Part shown: piece by piece, positions 1 to 7,781 of the stretch
How positions within the stretch are numbered: the first letter of the stretch is position 1
Layout of the letters: each line of letters starts with the position of its first letter
From: Ruminococcus sp.
GTDB taxonomy: Bacteria; Bacillota; Clostridia; Oscillospirales; Ruminococcaceae
DNA: 55,057 nt
Reading direction: 5' to 3'
NCBI GenBank assembly: GCA_017960805.1
Contig: JAGCYM010000075.1
Span: forward strand, 1-55,057
Notes under the pieces: model-generated
Database searches by the model: none
The model's input: only the letters and a program-made list of their open reading frames with translations
Told to the model about the DNA's origin: nothing
Made by a program: the position numbers and the translations under genes

Positions 1-281
1 AGCAGCACTTGTTGTGGTTGTCGGCTGCGCTGTAGTTGTTGTAGCAGCACTTGTTGTGGTTGTAGGCTGTGCTGTAGTTGTTGTAGCAGCACTTGTTGTA
101 GTTGTAGGCAGCGCAGTGGTTGTTGTAGCAGCGCTTGTTGTGGTTGTAGGCTGTGCTGTAGTTGTTGTAGCAGCACTTGTTGTAGTTGTGGGCTGCGCTG
201 TAGTTGTTGTAGCAGCACTTGTTGTAGTTGTGGGCTGTGCTGTAGTTGTTGTAGCAGCACTTGTTGTAGTTGTGGGCTGAG
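1..281 (-). repeat. 42-bp tandem repeat coding TTTTSAATTTTAQP linker
   Basis: Nearly seven in-frame copies of a 42-bp unit, which encodes a 14-residue Thr-rich linker unit in the surface protein on the minus strand. Copies differ by scattered third-position changes and continue past the left edge. Confidence 0.9.
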
Positions 282-1956
282 TCGTTTGTGTAATCTTTGC
301 ATCTACCATTGTAACACCATCTGACTCAACACCATTTACTGAAACATGTCCTCCAGCTACTGTGAAAACAATGTCTTCAGAAAGGCAGTATCCAACAGGA
401 GCTACTTCCTCATGGAGAGTATATGTACCAGGCTCAGCAAAAACAAGAGTTGCTTCCTTTCCATAAATCCAGAAAAGAGCGCTTCCAACTTCATTTATTA
501 CAGTGCCACTTTCATCGACCTTTAAACATCCAGCAGTGAATTCTATTGGAGTAACACCATCAGGTTTAATACCTGTAAGTTTGAGTTTCGCACCTGTTAG
601 ATGTACACCATCAGAACCAAGTTTACTTATTGAAATATTTACACTTTGTACTGTAGTTGCAGAAGTTGTAGTAACTACCGAAGTAGTTGAAGCTACTGTT
701 GAAATAGAGGTGATTAAAGTCGTTGAAGTAATAGGTGCAGCTGTTGAAATTGCCGCTGTTGTTGGAGCAGCTGTGGAAGCTACTGTTGCCGCTGTTGTTG
801 AGGCAGCTGTAGAAGCTACTGTTGCCGCTGTTGTTGAGGCAGCTGTGGAAGCTACTGTTGCCGCTGTTGTTGAAGCAGCTGTGGAAGCTACTGTTGCTGC
901 TGTTGTTGAAGCAGCTGTGGACGCTACTGTTGCCGCTGTTGTTGAAGCAGCTGTGGACGCTACTGTTGCCGCTGTTGTTGAAGCAGCTGTAGAAGCTACT
1001 GTACTAGTTGTAGTTACAACAGATGTTGTTGCTGCAGTTGTAACAGGAGCAACTTCAATTGGCTCGAAATTATATTTGTATTTTTCTGCATAAGCCTCAG
1101 CGGTAGATCCCTTATAACCGTGTATAACAGTTGAAGCAGAATTTCCCAGAGTGAGGACATTATCCCCCAGAATACAATTTGGATTATTAACTGTTACTGA
1201 AACAAGTTTATTACATCTATCAAATACACTAGACTCTAATACACTTATTGATTCAGGAAGAATAACACTTTCCAATGATTCGCAATTTGTAAAACTATGA
1301 TATCCAAGTTCCTCAATAGTATTACCAAATCCAATCTTTACGAGCGATTTACAATAAGCAAAACCAAAACTATCTATTTCATTTACTGAATCTGGCAAAG
1401 TCACTTCCGTGATATTTGAAGTATAGAACGAGCCGTAACCAATCTTTACTACTCCGTTCGGAACGGTATATTTGGTATTGACAGCTCCTGAAGGATATGC
1501 AACAAGCGTCTTTTTATCCTTTGTGAATACAACGCCATCCATAGAACAGAAAGACTTATTGTCAGGATCAACAATAATTTCCTTAAGGTTCTTTGCATAT
1601 CCACTTAAATGATCACCAATAGACTCTACTGATGCAGGAATAGAAACTTTTTCAGCTTCAGAAAAAGAAAAAGCACGTCCTTCGATCTTTGTTACAGGAA
1701 CTCCATTAACATCAGATGGAATAACCACTTCTGTACTATCAGATGATTCAATGCTCTTAAGTGAAGCATAATCTTCATAAAGAAGATATTTTAAAGCATT
1801 GTCCCAAACTTCTATTGGATAAGTCAGTTCTTCATCACCTGTGGTCCCAGTCTCTTCTGCAAATGTTACAAAAGATGAATAACTGCTAAACGATGCAGCA
1901 CCTGAGAATGCAATAGTGAATGAAAGCGCGGTTGCAAGGATCTTTCTCAAATTCAT
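1..1956 (-). CDS. LRR_5 (BspA-type) surface protein with SpaA-like domain, 3' end outside window
   Basis: The frame is open for 652 codons from ATG at 1956 to the window edge, so the C-terminus is missing. The start has a GGAGG site (cctcc, 1965-1969) and a good promoter. Order: signal peptide (MNLRKILATALSF..., about residues 1-33), BspA-type leucine-rich repeats with phrases such as VTLPDSVNEIDSFGFAYCKSL (about 60-290), a 12-residue Ser/Thr/Ala repeat linker (about 319-400), a SpaA/prealbumin-like domain (about 430-555; a Lys in SISKLG and the Glu in YTLHEEVAP could form an isopeptide bond), then a 14-residue TTTTSAATTTTAQP repeat that continues off the edge. The family is secreted or surface exposed and usually binds host or substrate. 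Whether a dockerin or cell-wall anchor follows cannot be seen. No catalytic domain is visible. Confidence 0.85.
   Translation of the reverse strand, partial: MNLRKILATALSFTIAFSGAASFSSYSSFVTFAEETGTTGDEELTYPIEVWDNALKYLLYEDYASLKSIESSDSTEVVIPSDVNGVPVTKIEGRAFSFSEAEKVSIPASVESIGDHLSGYAKNLKEIIVDPDNKSFCSMDGVVFTKDKKTLVAYPSGAVNTKYTVPNGVVKIGYGSFYTSNITEVTLPDSVNEIDSFGFAYCKSLVKIGFGNTIEELGYHSFTNCESLESVILPESISVLESSVFDRCNKLVSVTVNNPNCILGDNVLTLGNSASTVIHGYKGSTAEAYAEKYKYNFEPIEVAPVTTAATTSVVTTTSTVASTAASTTAATVASTAASTTAATVASTAASTTAATVASTAASTTAATVASTAASTTAATVASTAASTTAATVASTAAPTTAAISTAAPITSTTLITSISTVASTTSVVTTTSATTVQSVNISISKLGSDGVHLTGAKLKLTGIKPDGVTPIEFTAGCLKVDESGTVINEVGSALFWIYGKEATLVFAEPGTYTLHEEVAPVGYCLSEDIVFTVAGGHVSVNGVESDGVTMVDAKITQTTQPTTTTSAATTTTAQPTTTTSAATTTTAQPTTTTSAATTTTAQPTTTTSAATTTTALPTTTTSAATTTTAQPTTTTSAATTTTAQPTTTTSAA
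756..1001 (-). repeat. 36-bp tandem repeat coding STAASTTAATVA linker
   Basis: About seven copies of a 36-bp unit encoding a 12-residue Ser/Thr/Ala linker between the LRR region and the SpaA-like domain. The unit differs in length and sequence from the 42-bp repeat on the other side of that domain. Confidence 0.9.
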
Positions 1957-1988
1957 CTAGTATACCTCCAAAATTATTAGATGAATTT

Positions 1989-2017
1989 ACTATACCATAA
2001 AAAATTAAAATTCGCAA
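1989..2017 (-). promoter_or_regulatory. Sigma-A type promoter of LRR surface gene
   Basis: On the minus strand, -35 TTGCGA (2017-2012), 17 bp, -10 TATAGT (1994-1989), upstream of the GGAGG site and ATG of the LRR protein gene. Confidence 0.7.
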
Positions 2018-2139
2018 TATAAATCAATTGTTTTCTGTTTTATGCACAATTTCTAATACTTATAAAATAAAAAAATTGATAAATTCAGTTTGTTATTTTG
2101 TCCGATTGTTCAAAATCGTATTCTAGAGAATTTTATATA

Positions 2140-2514
2140 CTACTTTTCAGCAATTACCTCAACCTCAACTAGCACCTTCTTCGGAAGATCCTTAACAGCC
2201 ACACAGCTTCTTGCCGGAGCGCTTATGAAGTATTGCGAATAAACCTCGTTAAATGCAGCAAAATCAGCAATATCACTTAAAAAGCAAGTTGTCTTAACCA
2301 CTTTATCCATTGAAGAGCCAGCCGCTTCAAGAATAGCCTTCAGATTTTTACATACCTGATGAGTCTGTTCGGAAATACTGCTTCCTACAACTTCTCCGGA
2401 TTTTGGATCAAGTGATATCTGGCCGGATGTGAAAACAAGGTTGCCTGAACAAATCCCCTGTGAATAAGGCCCTATTGCTTTAGGCGCATTATCAGTCATA
2501 ATTTTGTAGCTCAT
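2140..2514 (-). CDS. ridA: RidA family enamine/imine deaminase
   Basis: 124 residues, the normal RidA (YjgF/YER057c) length. The family hydrolyses reactive 2-aminoacrylate and related enamines released by PLP enzymes, in the cytoplasm, usually as a trimer. Diagnostic phrases are AIGPYSQG near residue 15, NLVFTSGQISLDP, and the C-terminal PARSCVAVKDLPKKVLVEVE, which holds the conserved Arg that binds the substrate carboxylate, and a Glu near the end. TAAGGAG lies ahead of the ATG. The gene is monocistronic with its own promoter. Assignment to the family is firm; the physiological substrate is not shown by the sequence. Confidence 0.95.
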   Translation of the reverse strand: MSYKIMTDNAPKAIGPYSQGICSGNLVFTSGQISLDPKSGEVVGSSISEQTHQVCKNLKAILEAAGSSMDKVVKTTCFLSDIADFAAFNEVYSQYFISAPARSCVAVKDLPKKVLVEVEVIAEK

Positions 2515-2615
2515 AATTGGTAACTCCTTATCTAATCTGGTCGTAAACTTACGAACCTATAATTAATATGCTTGTTTTCCTGTTTTAACCAGTAATCAAG
2601 TCATATATCTTTTAT

Positions 2616-2644
2616 ATCATATCGCAAATACTGTACAATTGCAA
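2616..2644 (-). promoter_or_regulatory. Promoter of ridA
   Basis: Minus-strand -35 TTGCAA (2644-2639), 17-bp spacer, -10 TATGAT (2621-2616), about 100 bp ahead of the ridA start. The rest of 2645-2960 shows no gene. Confidence 0.65.
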
Positions 2645-2960
2645 GTAGAAAAAAACTATAACAAATCAATAACGAGTTAAGTCCCACCTAACTTAACACA
2701 TACGCTAGGAATATCTTTCCTTTTATTCAATCATTGCTAAATATTCCCTGCTGTCTAAAAATATTATTATCGCCCATCTTATGAGATTTAGATAAGCCCG
2801 TCCAATATCGAAAATTCATTCGTCAATTTTAGCTAAATTATTAGTATACTGTTTGTTGCATTTTCACTTTATAGAACTATCTGTAAAAAAACTATCGAAA
2901 TTGACAGTTTTAAAAGAAAAAAATCAGCAAAAATGTTAGTGATTATTTCTTACTTATTTA

Positions 2961-2989
2961 TTGTATTTTCCTTTAAAATATGATAAAAT
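2961..2989 (+). promoter_or_regulatory. Putative promoter of the lipoprotein/GGDEF operon
   Basis: TTGTAT (2961-2966), 17 bp, TAAAAT (2984-2989). It would give a 5' leader of roughly 160 nt before the ATG at 3157. Confidence 0.5.
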
Positions 2990-3004
2990 AATGTTATGAA
3001 TTTA

Positions 3005-3089
3005 GCTCATTTTTTATTAAATAGAAAAATGAGCAAAACAACTTTGCGGAGTTTTTTATTTCATTCTCACTTAAATTCACTTCCGCAAA
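3005..3089 (+). other. Leader with two inverted repeats
   Basis: Two perfect inverted repeats lie in the long leader: GCTCATTTTT (3005-3014) with AAAAATGAGC (3025-3034), and TTTGCGGA (3043-3050) with TCCGCAAA (3082-3089). The second is followed closely by the coding region. No known riboswitch consensus was recognised; an RNA regulatory role is inference. Confidence 0.4.
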
Positions 3090-3156
3090 TTGTGTTTAAT
3101 CTCTTTATTTTACCTGAAATGAAGAGAAACTAATAGTTATAAGGAGGTTCATTTCT

Positions 3157-4377
3157 ATGAAAGAAATGAAAAGAAAAGGCATTTTCAAGAGAATAGCCGT
3201 CCTTGCTGTATCTCTTACAATGCTTGCTTCTGCTACAGCGTGTGGCAAGCCGCAAAACGTAGGCGGAAAAGTTGCGGTAATATGTAAGAATGAAAAAGTT
3301 TCATTCTGGGAAGAAGTTAAAACCGGCGCTAAAGACTGCTGTGATGAAATGGGCTACGACTTGCTCTACTATGTTGCAAGCGGTGATAATGATTTCTCAA
3401 GCCAGATTGAGTACATCAATGATGCTATCAGCAAGGATGTCAAGGCTATCGTAATAGCTCCAAACGATACTAATGAGCTGAACGAAGCTTTAGAAAGAGC
3501 AACAAAGAAAGGCATCAAGATAATATATATCAACTCCCGTGCCAACTTTGATCAGGCATCTTCTTACGTTGGTTCAAGTGACTTTGATGGCGGTGCTGTT
3601 GCAGCAAGAAATGCTGTTCGAATCATGTTCACAACTGCTTCTGAGACAGAAACAACTGTCGGAAAGGTAGCACTTATAGGTCATACCGCATCAACCGCTG
3701 ATCTACGTCTTACAGGTTTCAAAGCAACATTTTCTTCATCACTTGGTGAATATATAGCTCAGCAAAAAGCTGCTCAGGCACAGGCTTTAGCAGCAGCTAA
3801 CGGAGAAAATGGCAGTGTTCCTCAGGAAGGTGCTCCACAGAGTACTACTGCTGCAAATACACAGGGTGGCCCTCCTGCAGGAGTTACAAACGGCAATTCT
3901 TCTGAACAAGCCGGCGCATCAGGCGTAGGTGGAAGAGAAATGACTTACGAAGAGAAGCAGGCAATGATTTCCAGCTACTTCATCGAAGGCAATCGCTGTG
4001 CTACTCAGGAAGCTTCATATGAGGAAGCTAAAAAGCTTTTAACTGAGAACAATGATATCAGAGTTATGTTTACAACCAACACCAATACTACATTAGGTGC
4101 TTGTCAGGCTATAGAAGAGCTTGATCTTGCAGATACAATCACTGTTGTAGGATTCAACTCAGATGAACAAGAACTTAAATACATCAAAACAGGAGTGCTT
4201 GACGGTACAATCATCCAGAATCCTTACAACATGGGTTATATCGGTGTAAGATACGGTATCCAGGCTGCTAACGGTGAAAATGTTACTGGTTCGCTCGATA
4301 CTGGTGTTACATGGATATCGGCAAAGAATATCAACGATGATGACATTCAGCTTCTGCTGTATCCTGAAAAAGCTTAA
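3157..4377 (+). CDS. Sugar-binding-type periplasmic lipoprotein (type 1 PBP fold)
   Basis: 406 residues. AAGGAGG precedes the ATG. An N-terminal signal with a lipobox-like ASATAC (Cys about 29) predicts a surface lipoprotein. The body matches the ribose/galactose-binding family (Peripla_BP_4): FWEEVKTGAKDCCDEMGYDL near the start, YINDAISKDVKAIVIAPND, GKVALIGH, and near the C-terminus TITVVGFNSDEQELKYIKTG and GTIIQNPYNMGYIG. Unusual is a Gln/Ala/Gly/Pro-rich insert of about 60 residues (about 205-270) splitting the central part. No ABC ATPase or permease gene is nearby; instead the next gene, joined by translational overlap, is a membrane GGDEF protein. This suggests a ligand sensor rather than a transporter subunit, which is inference. 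Confidence 0.85.
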   Translation: MKEMKRKGIFKRIAVLAVSLTMLASATACGKPQNVGGKVAVICKNEKVSFWEEVKTGAKDCCDEMGYDLLYYVASGDNDFSSQIEYINDAISKDVKAIVIAPNDTNELNEALERATKKGIKIIYINSRANFDQASSYVGSSDFDGGAVAARNAVRIMFTTASETETTVGKVALIGHTASTADLRLTGFKATFSSSLGEYIAQQKAAQAQALAAANGENGSVPQEGAPQSTTAANTQGGPPAGVTNGNSSEQAGASGVGGREMTYEEKQAMISSYFIEGNRCATQEASYEEAKKLLTENNDIRVMFTTNTNTTLGACQAIEELDLADTITVVGFNSDEQELKYIKTGVLDGTIIQNPYNMGYIGVRYGIQAANGENVTGSLDTGVTWISAKNINDDDIQLLLYPEKA

Positions 4378-4391
4378 TGGAGGTTAGAATT

Positions 4392-5609
4392 ATGGCAAAA
4401 GCTAATAATACAAATCGTTCGACTGCATACACTTTTGCAGCTATCCTGCTTGCATTAGTAACTGCAATAAATATGTTTCTCGTATTTTATCTGTTCAACA
4501 GCATTCAGTCTATAGGTAGAAACACATCAACAACAATGAACACCATCAACTCTATCAACGGTGAATTACAGAGTATAAACCAGCGAGTTCTTACTATCAT
4601 CGCAGGTATAGGTACTCAACAGAGTCAGGCAGCTACTGCCGACAGTATTGAAGTTTCATTCGATTCAATAGAAGAAAAATTCAATACTTTTGAAAACTAT
4701 GAAGGACTTAGTGAAGCAACAACAAAACGCTGCCGCCATGCTAGAGTTTTCGTAGAAGCTTACCGTAAACGTCTGACTTCATTACGTGATCAGTTAAACA
4801 GCCAAGAAGGACTTTCATCTGGTGGTTCATTAACAGATATCTACACTCAGGATATCTATCCTCTTAAGACAACGGCATCAGAAATGCTTGTAGCTACTAT
4901 CAATATCAATGGTGCAGACTCTAGTCGTAAGCAGGCTAAATCAGCAAAGATATTCATTTATACAGAGCTTATCATGGCTTTAATCCTTATTCTTGGTGAG
5001 CTCGCCATCTTCATTATCGCTTCAAGAACCAAGAAGGTTCGTGCTGAACTTGAAGAGCGTGAAAAGAATCTTCAGGAAGTTGGTGCTAAGCTCAAGTCAA
5101 CCAGACAGAAAGCATCTGACCTTGCTCTTACAAACCTCCTTACCGGTATGAAGAACCGTTACGCACTTGAAAATGATATAAGCGGACGCCTTGAATCAGA
5201 TCGTTTCAACATTGCTGTATTTGATATGGATAACTTCAGAATCATCAACGATACTTATGGTTATGAATTCGGTGATGAATACCTTTCTGCAATTGCTGAA
5301 AAGCTCAAGGATGAATTCGGAGATGTAGCTGAAATCTACAACATCACCGGTAATGAATTCTGCTTCCTCTTCAATAAGGAATACACTGAAAGTCAGTCCA
5401 TGGCCTTCGTTCAGAAGATCCATACTATTATGAGCAGTCCTTTCACTGTTCTCAACCTTACTGTTCAGCTCACAGTATCCGGTGCTGCTTACCATTACCT
5501 CCCCGGCGATTGTCTCAATGTAAACTCACTTCTTGTTAAGCTTGATACTACAATGAGAAATGCTAAGATGAACGGCGGAAATATGGTAAATACCGTTGTG
5601 AACATCTAA
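4392..5609 (+). CDS. Membrane GGDEF-domain protein with degenerate TGNEF motif
   Basis: 405 residues from ATG 4392; an in-frame ATG at 4377 overlaps the previous stop, but GGAGG (4379-4383) fits 4392. Order: TM helix (about 15-37), extracytoplasmic helical sensor region (about 40-185), second TM (about 188-210), coiled linker (EELEEREKNLQEVG), GGDEF-family domain (about 240-405) with LTGMKNRYALENDI and FDMDNFRIINDTYGYEFGD. The signature GG[D/E]EF reads T319-G-N-E-F323, so the first Gly and the acidic residue are replaced. In the family this usually means loss of diguanylate cyclase activity. With its lipoprotein partner it may form a two-protein ligand sensor feeding into c-di-GMP or GTP binding. 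Membership is sure; activity is doubtful. Confidence 0.85.
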   Translation: MAKANNTNRSTAYTFAAILLALVTAINMFLVFYLFNSIQSIGRNTSTTMNTINSINGELQSINQRVLTIIAGIGTQQSQAATADSIEVSFDSIEEKFNTFENYEGLSEATTKRCRHARVFVEAYRKRLTSLRDQLNSQEGLSSGGSLTDIYTQDIYPLKTTASEMLVATININGADSSRKQAKSAKIFIYTELIMALILILGELAIFIIASRTKKVRAELEEREKNLQEVGAKLKSTRQKASDLALTNLLTGMKNRYALENDISGRLESDRFNIAVFDMDNFRIINDTYGYEFGDEYLSAIAEKLKDEFGDVAEIYNITGNEFCFLFNKEYTESQSMAFVQKIHTIMSSPFTVLNLTVQLTVSGAAYHYLPGDCLNVNSLLVKLDTTMRNAKMNGGNMVNTVVNI

Positions 5610-5620
5610 ATAATCTGTCA

Positions 5621-5654
5621 GCCGCCTTATGATGCATAAGGCGGTTGTTTTTTT
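5621..5654 (+). terminator. Rho-independent terminator after GGDEF gene
   Basis: CCGCCTTAT / ATAAGGCGG stem (5622-5630 with 5636-5644), 5-nt loop, followed by TTGTTTTTTT. Confidence 0.9.
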
Positions 5655-5776
5655 ACTTAAAAGCAGCTTAAATGATCGAGAATATGTTGATTTAGTCTTT
5701 TTAAAGTGTTGAATTTGGGCAATCTACCAAAAGTGTATCAATATGCGAGAAAATAACGTTTATTGTCTTTTTTCTC

Positions 5777-5805
5777 TTGACAAAATATTATAATAAGGCT
5801 AAAAT
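5777..5805 (+). promoter_or_regulatory. Sigma-A type promoter
   Basis: TTGACA (5777-5782), 17 bp, TAAAAT (5800-5805). It places the transcript start downstream of 5805 and so excludes upstream in-frame starts for the next gene. Confidence 0.7.
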
Positions 5806-5866
5806 TAAATATGAATTCAATTTTTTGAGAATTATTAATGCTATAAAGAACAGAAGGGAAAGTCTT

Positions 5867-6424
5867 ATGAACAAATACGCCGTTTACAAGAATGCTTACG
5901 GTATGTATTGCTATAAATACGCTGATTCCCTCGAGCAAGTTGAAGGAACCGGATTTGAAGGCCTGATTCGTGAAGAACAACTTCCGGTTGTTTTTGACGA
6001 TAAAGGAGGATATTATAAGTTTGATCCAAAAGATCACCATTTTGTCGAAATAATTGAGTCTGACAATAAATATCCTCTTCCCCTTGAAAAAATGTTCAGA
6101 CACAACGACCCCGCTTTCAAACTGGGTTGGATTTCTCCTGATGGAGATACTTATTCATGTGAATATCACAGTCATAACAAATGTGCAGAATCCATTGTTC
6201 GCACTTTTTATCCCAAGTCAAAATTCCCTGAACTTACACTTCACAGAAAAGGCTGGATAGAGGTAATCGATTCTTGGGATGGAAAGGAAAAAACCCACAA
6301 CAGATATGTTCATTCTGAACTAGGCGCGATAACACAAAAGCAGGCGGATAAGCTGTTTGATCTCGGACTATATGAAAGGCCAGAAGTTCAGGCACTTATC
6401 AGTTCCTGCGAGGGAAATTGGTGA
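5867..6424 (+). CDS. Hypothetical cytosolic protein, 185 residues
   Basis: I do not recognise this family. The frame is open from 5777, but that position is inside the promoter, so ATG 5867 (after AGAAGGGAAAG) is the likely start. The protein is soluble, with no signal peptide or TM segment, and rich in charged and aromatic residues. Visible features are MNKYAVYKNAYGMYCYKYAD at the N-terminus, a His/Cys-bearing middle (YSCEYHSHNKCAESIVRTFYP, about 103-123) that could bind metal, and a Trp/Asp stretch KGWIEVIDSWDGKEK. The C-terminus ITQKQADKLFDLGLYERPEV is helical. It is transcribed alone. Codon use resembles its neighbours. Function unknown. Confidence 0.75.
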   Translation: MNKYAVYKNAYGMYCYKYADSLEQVEGTGFEGLIREEQLPVVFDDKGGYYKFDPKDHHFVEIIESDNKYPLPLEKMFRHNDPAFKLGWISPDGDTYSCEYHSHNKCAESIVRTFYPKSKFPELTLHRKGWIEVIDSWDGKEKTHNRYVHSELGAITQKQADKLFDLGLYERPEVQALISSCEGNW

Positions 6425-6530
6425 TAATTACATTTCCTGCAAAGAATTACCAGCACATTTAAGTACATAGAATTTGTGACAATTGTAGAAAAACTTGTAT
6501 AAAACCCGTCTCATTTTTATTTATAATATG

Positions 6531-6559
6531 TTGACTTTATTTTCGTGATGTAGTATAAT
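6531..6559 (+). promoter_or_regulatory. Strong sigma-A promoter at the head of the sensor/kinase block
   Basis: TTGACT (6531-6536), 17 bp, TATAAT (6554-6559). Expected start about 6566, giving a 90-nt leader. Confidence 0.85.
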
Positions 6560-6585
6560 AAAGTATATGTATTATAATGTATAAG

Positions 6586-6624
6586 TAGGCGGGATTTTTT
6601 CTGCTGTCATGCTGACTCCGCCTA
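6586..6624 (+). other. Leader stem-loop
   Basis: TAGGCGG (6586-6592) pairs with CCGCCTA (6618-6624) around a 25-nt loop. It lies between promoter and ATG and has no T-tract after it, so it is not a terminator; it may stabilise or attenuate the transcript. Confidence 0.35.
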
Positions 6625-6654
6625 ATATCATATATCTGAGGAGGAACTTCAAAG

Positions 6655-7737
6655 ATGCCTGAATCCCGTTTTATAAAAACCGTTACTTACGGAGGTTACG
6701 ACAAAGCTGATGTTATACGAAGACTTGAGTTTCTAAACGAACAGCTCTTCTCTCTAAAGAACGAGCTTCGTGAAACGAAGCTATTGCTTGAAAGCAGTAA
6801 AAACGGTAAGGAAATTCAGAAAAGCATTGAAACTATTCTTGCTGGTGAAAGAGCAAAGCTTACAGAAGTTCAGGTTCAGAATGAAACACTTTCTACAAAG
6901 ATCAAGGCTGTAGAAGACAGTAACAGAAAATACGAAGAAGAGATAAAGAAACTTAATGCTTTGCTTGAAGAAGCTAATTCAAAGCTCTCAGATGCCAATA
7001 CTCAGCTTGCGGCTTCTAATACTGATGATGAAGCATTAGCACTAAGTGCAGTTTTCATTGAAGCCAAAAAATCCGCTGACATGCTTGAGAACTCAGCTAA
7101 AGAAAAAGCAGATCAGCTTCAGAACTCTGCAGCTGAAGCTGCCGAAGAATCCATTGCGTACGCTAATGATGAGAGTGCAATGATTATCTATGAGGCTGAA
7201 TGCAAAGCTGCCGATATTATTGCAAATGCTAAGAATTCTGCTGGCAACCTGGGAGCCTCTTATGAAAATATCCGCTCATCAGTTCTCTCAAAAATAAACG
7301 CTCTTGGTGAGCAACTCACCAATGTTAAAGACGCTATCGCAAAATTGGAAGAAAATAGTGTAAGTAACCTCTCTGAATGCGATGAAATGCTCAAAAAGGC
7401 TGAGGATACACTAAATGAAAGCGAAGTTCCTTCAATCGATGAACCGGCAAAATATACTCCTGAGTATCCCGAACGTCCGAAGAGAACTGCCGAACATGAA
7501 TTGATTGAAGCAAGGAAAAGAAAAGAAGAACTTGATAAGCTAAAGCAAATGGCTGAATCACTTGGTGACAATAATGATAAAGAAGCACCTGTTGATTCTT
7601 CAGCACCTGCAAAAGAAGAAACAGCACCTACAGACACAAGTGACAACAAAGATAATAACAATAATAACAGTAAAAAAGGTGGAAAAATTGACCTCGCTAT
7701 GCTTGCAAAACAAGCTCAAGCCCTAAAAGGAAAATAA
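6655..7737 (+). CDS. DivIVA-like coiled-coil protein
   Basis: 360 residues; GAGGAGG ahead of the ATG. The first 45 residues (FIKTVTYGGYDKADVIRRLE) resemble the DivIVA N-terminal membrane-curvature domain with its GYD+V pattern. A long coiled coil follows (about 30-240, rich in Glu, Lys, Ala), interrupted by an Ala-rich segment (SADMLENSAKEKADQLQNSA). Then come a Pro/Glu/Arg segment (KYTPEYPERPKRTAEHELIE), an acidic Asn-rich linker, and a basic tail (KIDLAMLAKQAQALKGK). It has no signal peptide or TM helix. DivIVA-like proteins recruit partners to the cell pole or septum. Here it is the first gene of a block of hydrogenase-like, kinase and phosphatase genes, so a scaffold role is plausible. 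Family assignment rests on the N-terminus only. Confidence 0.65.
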   Translation: MPESRFIKTVTYGGYDKADVIRRLEFLNEQLFSLKNELRETKLLLESSKNGKEIQKSIETILAGERAKLTEVQVQNETLSTKIKAVEDSNRKYEEEIKKLNALLEEANSKLSDANTQLAASNTDDEALALSAVFIEAKKSADMLENSAKEKADQLQNSAAEAAEESIAYANDESAMIIYEAECKAADIIANAKNSAGNLGASYENIRSSVLSKINALGEQLTNVKDAIAKLEENSVSNLSECDEMLKKAEDTLNESEVPSIDEPAKYTPEYPERPKRTAEHELIEARKRKEELDKLKQMAESLGDNNDKEAPVDSSAPAKEETAPTDTSDNKDNNNNNSKKGGKIDLAMLAKQAQALKGK

Positions 7738-7781
7738 CATCTAATTAATCTATTTCTTATATATTCAAGGAGTATATCACA

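Noticed and set aside
14-280. Open + strand frame coding Val/Gly/Ala repeats
   Set aside because: Antisense of the 42-bp Thr-rich linker repeat of the surface protein; no ribosome site.
503-1093. 196-codon + strand frame
   Set aside because: Antisense of the SpaA-like domain and 36-bp repeat; the minus frame has signal peptide, LRR and promoter.
3005-3089. c-di-GMP riboswitch before the GGDEF operon
   Set aside because: The conserved GEMM core was not found; only plain inverted repeats are visible.
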